In this document: one piece after another, positions 5,454-7,446 of the stretch
Layout: each line of letters begins with the position of its first letter
Numbering within the stretch: position 1 is the stretch's first letter
NCBI GenBank assembly: GCA_041662765.1
Contig: JBAZRT010000032.1
Span: forward strand, 1 to 7,446
Reading direction: 5' to 3'
Source of the DNA: JAPLXD01 sp041662765
GTDB taxonomy: Bacteria > Patescibacteriota > Minisyncoccia > Moranbacterales > UBA11712
Length of the DNA stretch: 7,446 nucleotides
Notes under the pieces: model-generated
Seen by the model: only the letters and a program-made list of their open reading frames with translations
Databases searched by the model: none
What the model was told of the DNA's origin: nothing
Made by a program: the position numbers and the translations under genes

Positions 5454-5480
5454 CTAGCACTCAGACGAGGAGAGTGCTAA
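5454..5480 (+). promoter_or_regulatory. CIRCE operator (HrcA binding site)
   Basis: CTAGCACTC, a 9-base spacer and GAGTGCTAA match the CIRCE consensus TTAGCACTC-N9-GAGTGCTAA except for the first base. Its position directly after the -10 box and 18 bases before the clpB start indicates repression by HrcA at normal temperature and release on heat or unfolding stress. hrcA itself is not in the window. Confidence 0.95.
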
Positions 5481-5498
5481 CAATAATAACAATAAATT

Positions 5499-7446
5499 AT
5501 GGATCTCAATAAACTCACTATAAAATCACAGGAGGCGCTTCAGGGCGCACAGCAGATCTCACAAACCCAACAGCAGAACGTTGTTGATGTCCTGCATCTT
5601 CTCTATGTGCTTTTGGGACAGCAGGAAAGCGTCGTGCCCACGATCGTTGACAAGCTCGAAATCGATCGGGAAGAGCTCAAGCAAAAAGTCAACAAAGAAA
5701 TCGAGAAGATCCCGAAGGTGACCGGCGCGCCTCAATTTTATCTTTCCCCGGAAATGGCGATTGTTCTTCAGGAAGCCTTCACTGAAGCGCAGGCGATGGG
5801 CGACGAATATATTTCGACAGAGCATATCTTTTTGGCGCTTCTAAAGATCGCGAGCCGTGCGAAGAAGATTCTGGAAGAAAAGGGTATAAATATTGAAAAA
5901 GTGGCCAAGATCATGAAAGAGGTCCGGGGAAACCAAAGAGTCGACAGTCCTTCGCCCGAAGGGAAATATCAGGTTCTCGAAAAATATACGATCAATATCA
6001 CGAAAGATGCGGCCGAGGAAAAACTTGATCCGGTGATCGGAAGAGAAGAAGAGATCCGCCGAATCATGCAAGTTCTTTCCCGCCGGACAAAAAACAATCC
6101 GGTCCTTATCGGAGAAGCGGGGACAGGGAAAACGGCGATTGTGGAGGGGTTGGCGCAAAGGATCGTATCCGGCGATGTTCCCGAAACGCTCAAGGGAAAA
6201 GAGATTTTGTCTTTGGATCTGGGATTGCTTTTGGCCGGTTCAAAATTTCGCGGGGAATTTGAAGAAAGATTCAAAGCCGTGCTGAATGAAATCGAAAAAT
6301 CAGCCGGAAAATATATTTTGTTTATTGATGAGCTGCATACCTTGGTCGGAGCGGGAGCGATCGAAGGATCAATGGATGCGTCCAATATGATCAAGCCGGC
6401 TCTTGCGCGGGGGAAGCTGCGTGCGATCGGGGCGACTACGCTCAAAGAATATCAAAAATACATCGAACGGGACGCGGCGCTTGAGAGAAGGTTCCAGCCG
6501 GTTTTTGTTTCCGAGCCGTCAGTTGAAGATACAGTTGCCATTTTGCGCGGTCTCAAAGAGAAATATGAAGTTCATCACGGTGTTCGCATCACGGACGGCG
6601 CGCTCATTGCCGCAGCCGAACTGTCGAACCGATATATCACCGATCGCAATCTTCCGGACAAAGCCGTGGATCTCATCGACGAGGCAACTTCTTCGCTTCG
6701 AATGGAGATCGAAAGCATGCCGGAGGAAATCGACCAGCTTGATCGGGAAAAAAGAAGATTGGAGATCGAAAAGGAAGCTCTCAAAAAAGAAAAGAAAAGC
6801 AAAGAGGCCAATGGAAAGCTGAGAGTGATCGAAAAAAAATTGGCTGAGATAAGCGAGAAAGCGAACGGGCTGAAATTGCAGTGGAAAAGTGAAAAAGATC
6901 TGATCACAAATATCCGAACCCACAAAAGCGAAATCGAAAAATTGAGGATGGAATCGGATATGCTTGAGCGGCAGGGAGAACTGAGCCGCGTGGCCGAGAT
7001 CAGATATGGAAAAATTCCGGAATTTGAGAAAAAAATAAGAAGCGAACAAAGAAAACTAGTCCAGATGCAGAGCAAAAATCCGATTCTCAAGGAGGAGGTT
7101 ACCGAAGAAGATATCGCGAGCGCTGTTTCTCGCTGGACAGGCGTCCCGGTATCGAAAATGCTTCAAGGCGAAATGGAAAAATTGGCGAAAGCGGAAGAAA
7201 GTTTGAGGAAGAGCGTGGTTGGTCAGGATGAAGCGATCAAAGCGGTAGCCAATGCTCTTCGAAGATCGCGGGCCGGGATCGGGGAAGAAAATCGCCCTAT
7301 CGGATCGTTCATATTCCTTGGTCCGACGGGAGTGGGAAAAACAGAACTTGCGAAAGCTCTTTCCGGGTTTTTGTTCAATGATGAGAACGCGATGATTCGA
7401 ATCGATATGAGCGAGTATATGGAATCCCATAGTGTCGCCAAAATGA
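5499..7446 (+). CDS. clpB: ATP-dependent disaggregase ClpB, N-terminal ~649 residues (3' end outside the window)
   Basis: Hsp100 AAA+ disaggregase that, with DnaK/DnaJ/GrpE, threads aggregated proteins through a hexameric pore in the cytoplasm. The frame opens at the first ATG after the CIRCE element and is still open at the window end. The N-terminal Clp repeat domain begins NKLTIKSQEALQGAQQ. The first AAA+ module has Walker A GEAGTGKT (205-212), the pore-loop segment AGSKFRGEFEERFK, Walker B ILFIDE (D277, E278) and arginine fingers at R330/R331 in ALERRF. The long charged coiled-coil M-domain that separates ClpB from ClpA/ClpC follows (about 395-530), with the typical RYGKIPEFEKKI near its end. 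VSRWTGVPV and the second Walker A GPTGVGKT (608-615) open the second module, and the window ends shortly after RIDMSEYMESHSVAKM. No SD precedes the start; the leader is about 40 bases and contains the operator. Confidence 0.96.
   Translation, partial: MDLNKLTIKSQEALQGAQQISQTQQQNVVDVLHLLYVLLGQQESVVPTIVDKLEIDREELKQKVNKEIEKIPKVTGAPQFYLSPEMAIVLQEAFTEAQAMGDEYISTEHIFLALLKIASRAKKILEEKGINIEKVAKIMKEVRGNQRVDSPSPEGKYQVLEKYTINITKDAAEEKLDPVIGREEEIRRIMQVLSRRTKNNPVLIGEAGTGKTAIVEGLAQRIVSGDVPETLKGKEILSLDLGLLLAGSKFRGEFEERFKAVLNEIEKSAGKYILFIDELHTLVGAGAIEGSMDASNMIKPALARGKLRAIGATTLKEYQKYIERDAALERRFQPVFVSEPSVEDTVAILRGLKEKYEVHHGVRITDGALIAAAELSNRYITDRNLPDKAVDLIDEATSSLRMEIESMPEEIDQLDREKRRLEIEKEALKKEKKSKEANGKLRVIEKKLAEISEKANGLKLQWKSEKDLITNIRTHKSEIEKLRMESDMLERQGELSRVAEIRYGKIPEFEKKIRSEQRKLVQMQSKNPILKEEVTEEDIASAVSRWTGVPVSKMLQGEMEKLAKAEESLRKSVVGQDEAIKAVANALRRSRAGIGEENRPIGSFIFLGPTGVGKTELAKALSGFLFNDENAMIRIDMSEYMESHSVAKM

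Noticed and set aside
1..7446. Recoded TGA (as in some candidate-phyla bacteria)
   Set aside because: TGA ends trxB, the malic enzyme gene, yjbQ and pcm at family-typical C-termini, and no in-frame TGA interrupts any real gene.
1..7446. CRISPR array, tRNA, rRNA or transposase
   Set aside because: No regularly spaced repeats, cloverleaf, rRNA-like sequence or transposase/integrase motifs were seen on either strand.

Overview
The window reads as a piece of a small, moderately AT-rich bacterial genome with short intergenic gaps, 4-base ATGA gene overlaps and almost no Shine-Dalgarno sequences. TGA ends several genes, so the genetic code is the standard bacterial one. A candidate-phyla (Patescibacteria/CPR) bacterium would fit the compact layout, the weak SD use, the short malic enzyme and the KilA-N gene. 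That placement is an inference and is not proved by the sequence.

Layout, all genes on the + strand. (1) 1-1849: the 3' part of a thioredoxin-reductase-like flavoprotein overlaps a short-form malic enzyme by 4 bases, forming a redox/central-carbon operon that closes with a large hairpin and a T-rich tail. (2) 1935-3853: a YjbQ/UPF0047 protein, a protein-L-isoaspartate methyltransferase (Pcm) and a KilA-N protein. The last two overlap by ATGA. (3) 3854-5397: a visibly AT-richer accessory patch. It holds a stem-loop cluster with a terminator, a 125-aa membrane protein, a 48-aa reading frame with an odd SD-plus-start-stop leader, and an HNH endonuclease. Three related copies of a ~20-bp palindromic repeat (core AACATTrAATGTT) sit in the gaps between these small genes. 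(4) 5398-7446: a near-consensus sigma-70-type promoter, a CIRCE operator (HrcA site) and the first ~649 codons of the ClpB disaggregase, cut by the window end.

Housekeeping and stress functions (redox balance, repair of isoaspartyl-damaged protein, heat-shock disaggregation) flank the accessory patch. Its gene types (KilA-N, small membrane protein, HNH nuclease) and its shared intergenic repeats suggest acquired, mobile or defence-related DNA. No integrase, transposase, tRNA, rRNA or CRISPR array is visible, so the nature of the patch stays open. The items most worth a second look are the repeat-bracketed patch, the ~80-bp imperfect hairpin after the KilA-N gene, and the SD-ATG-TAG leader.
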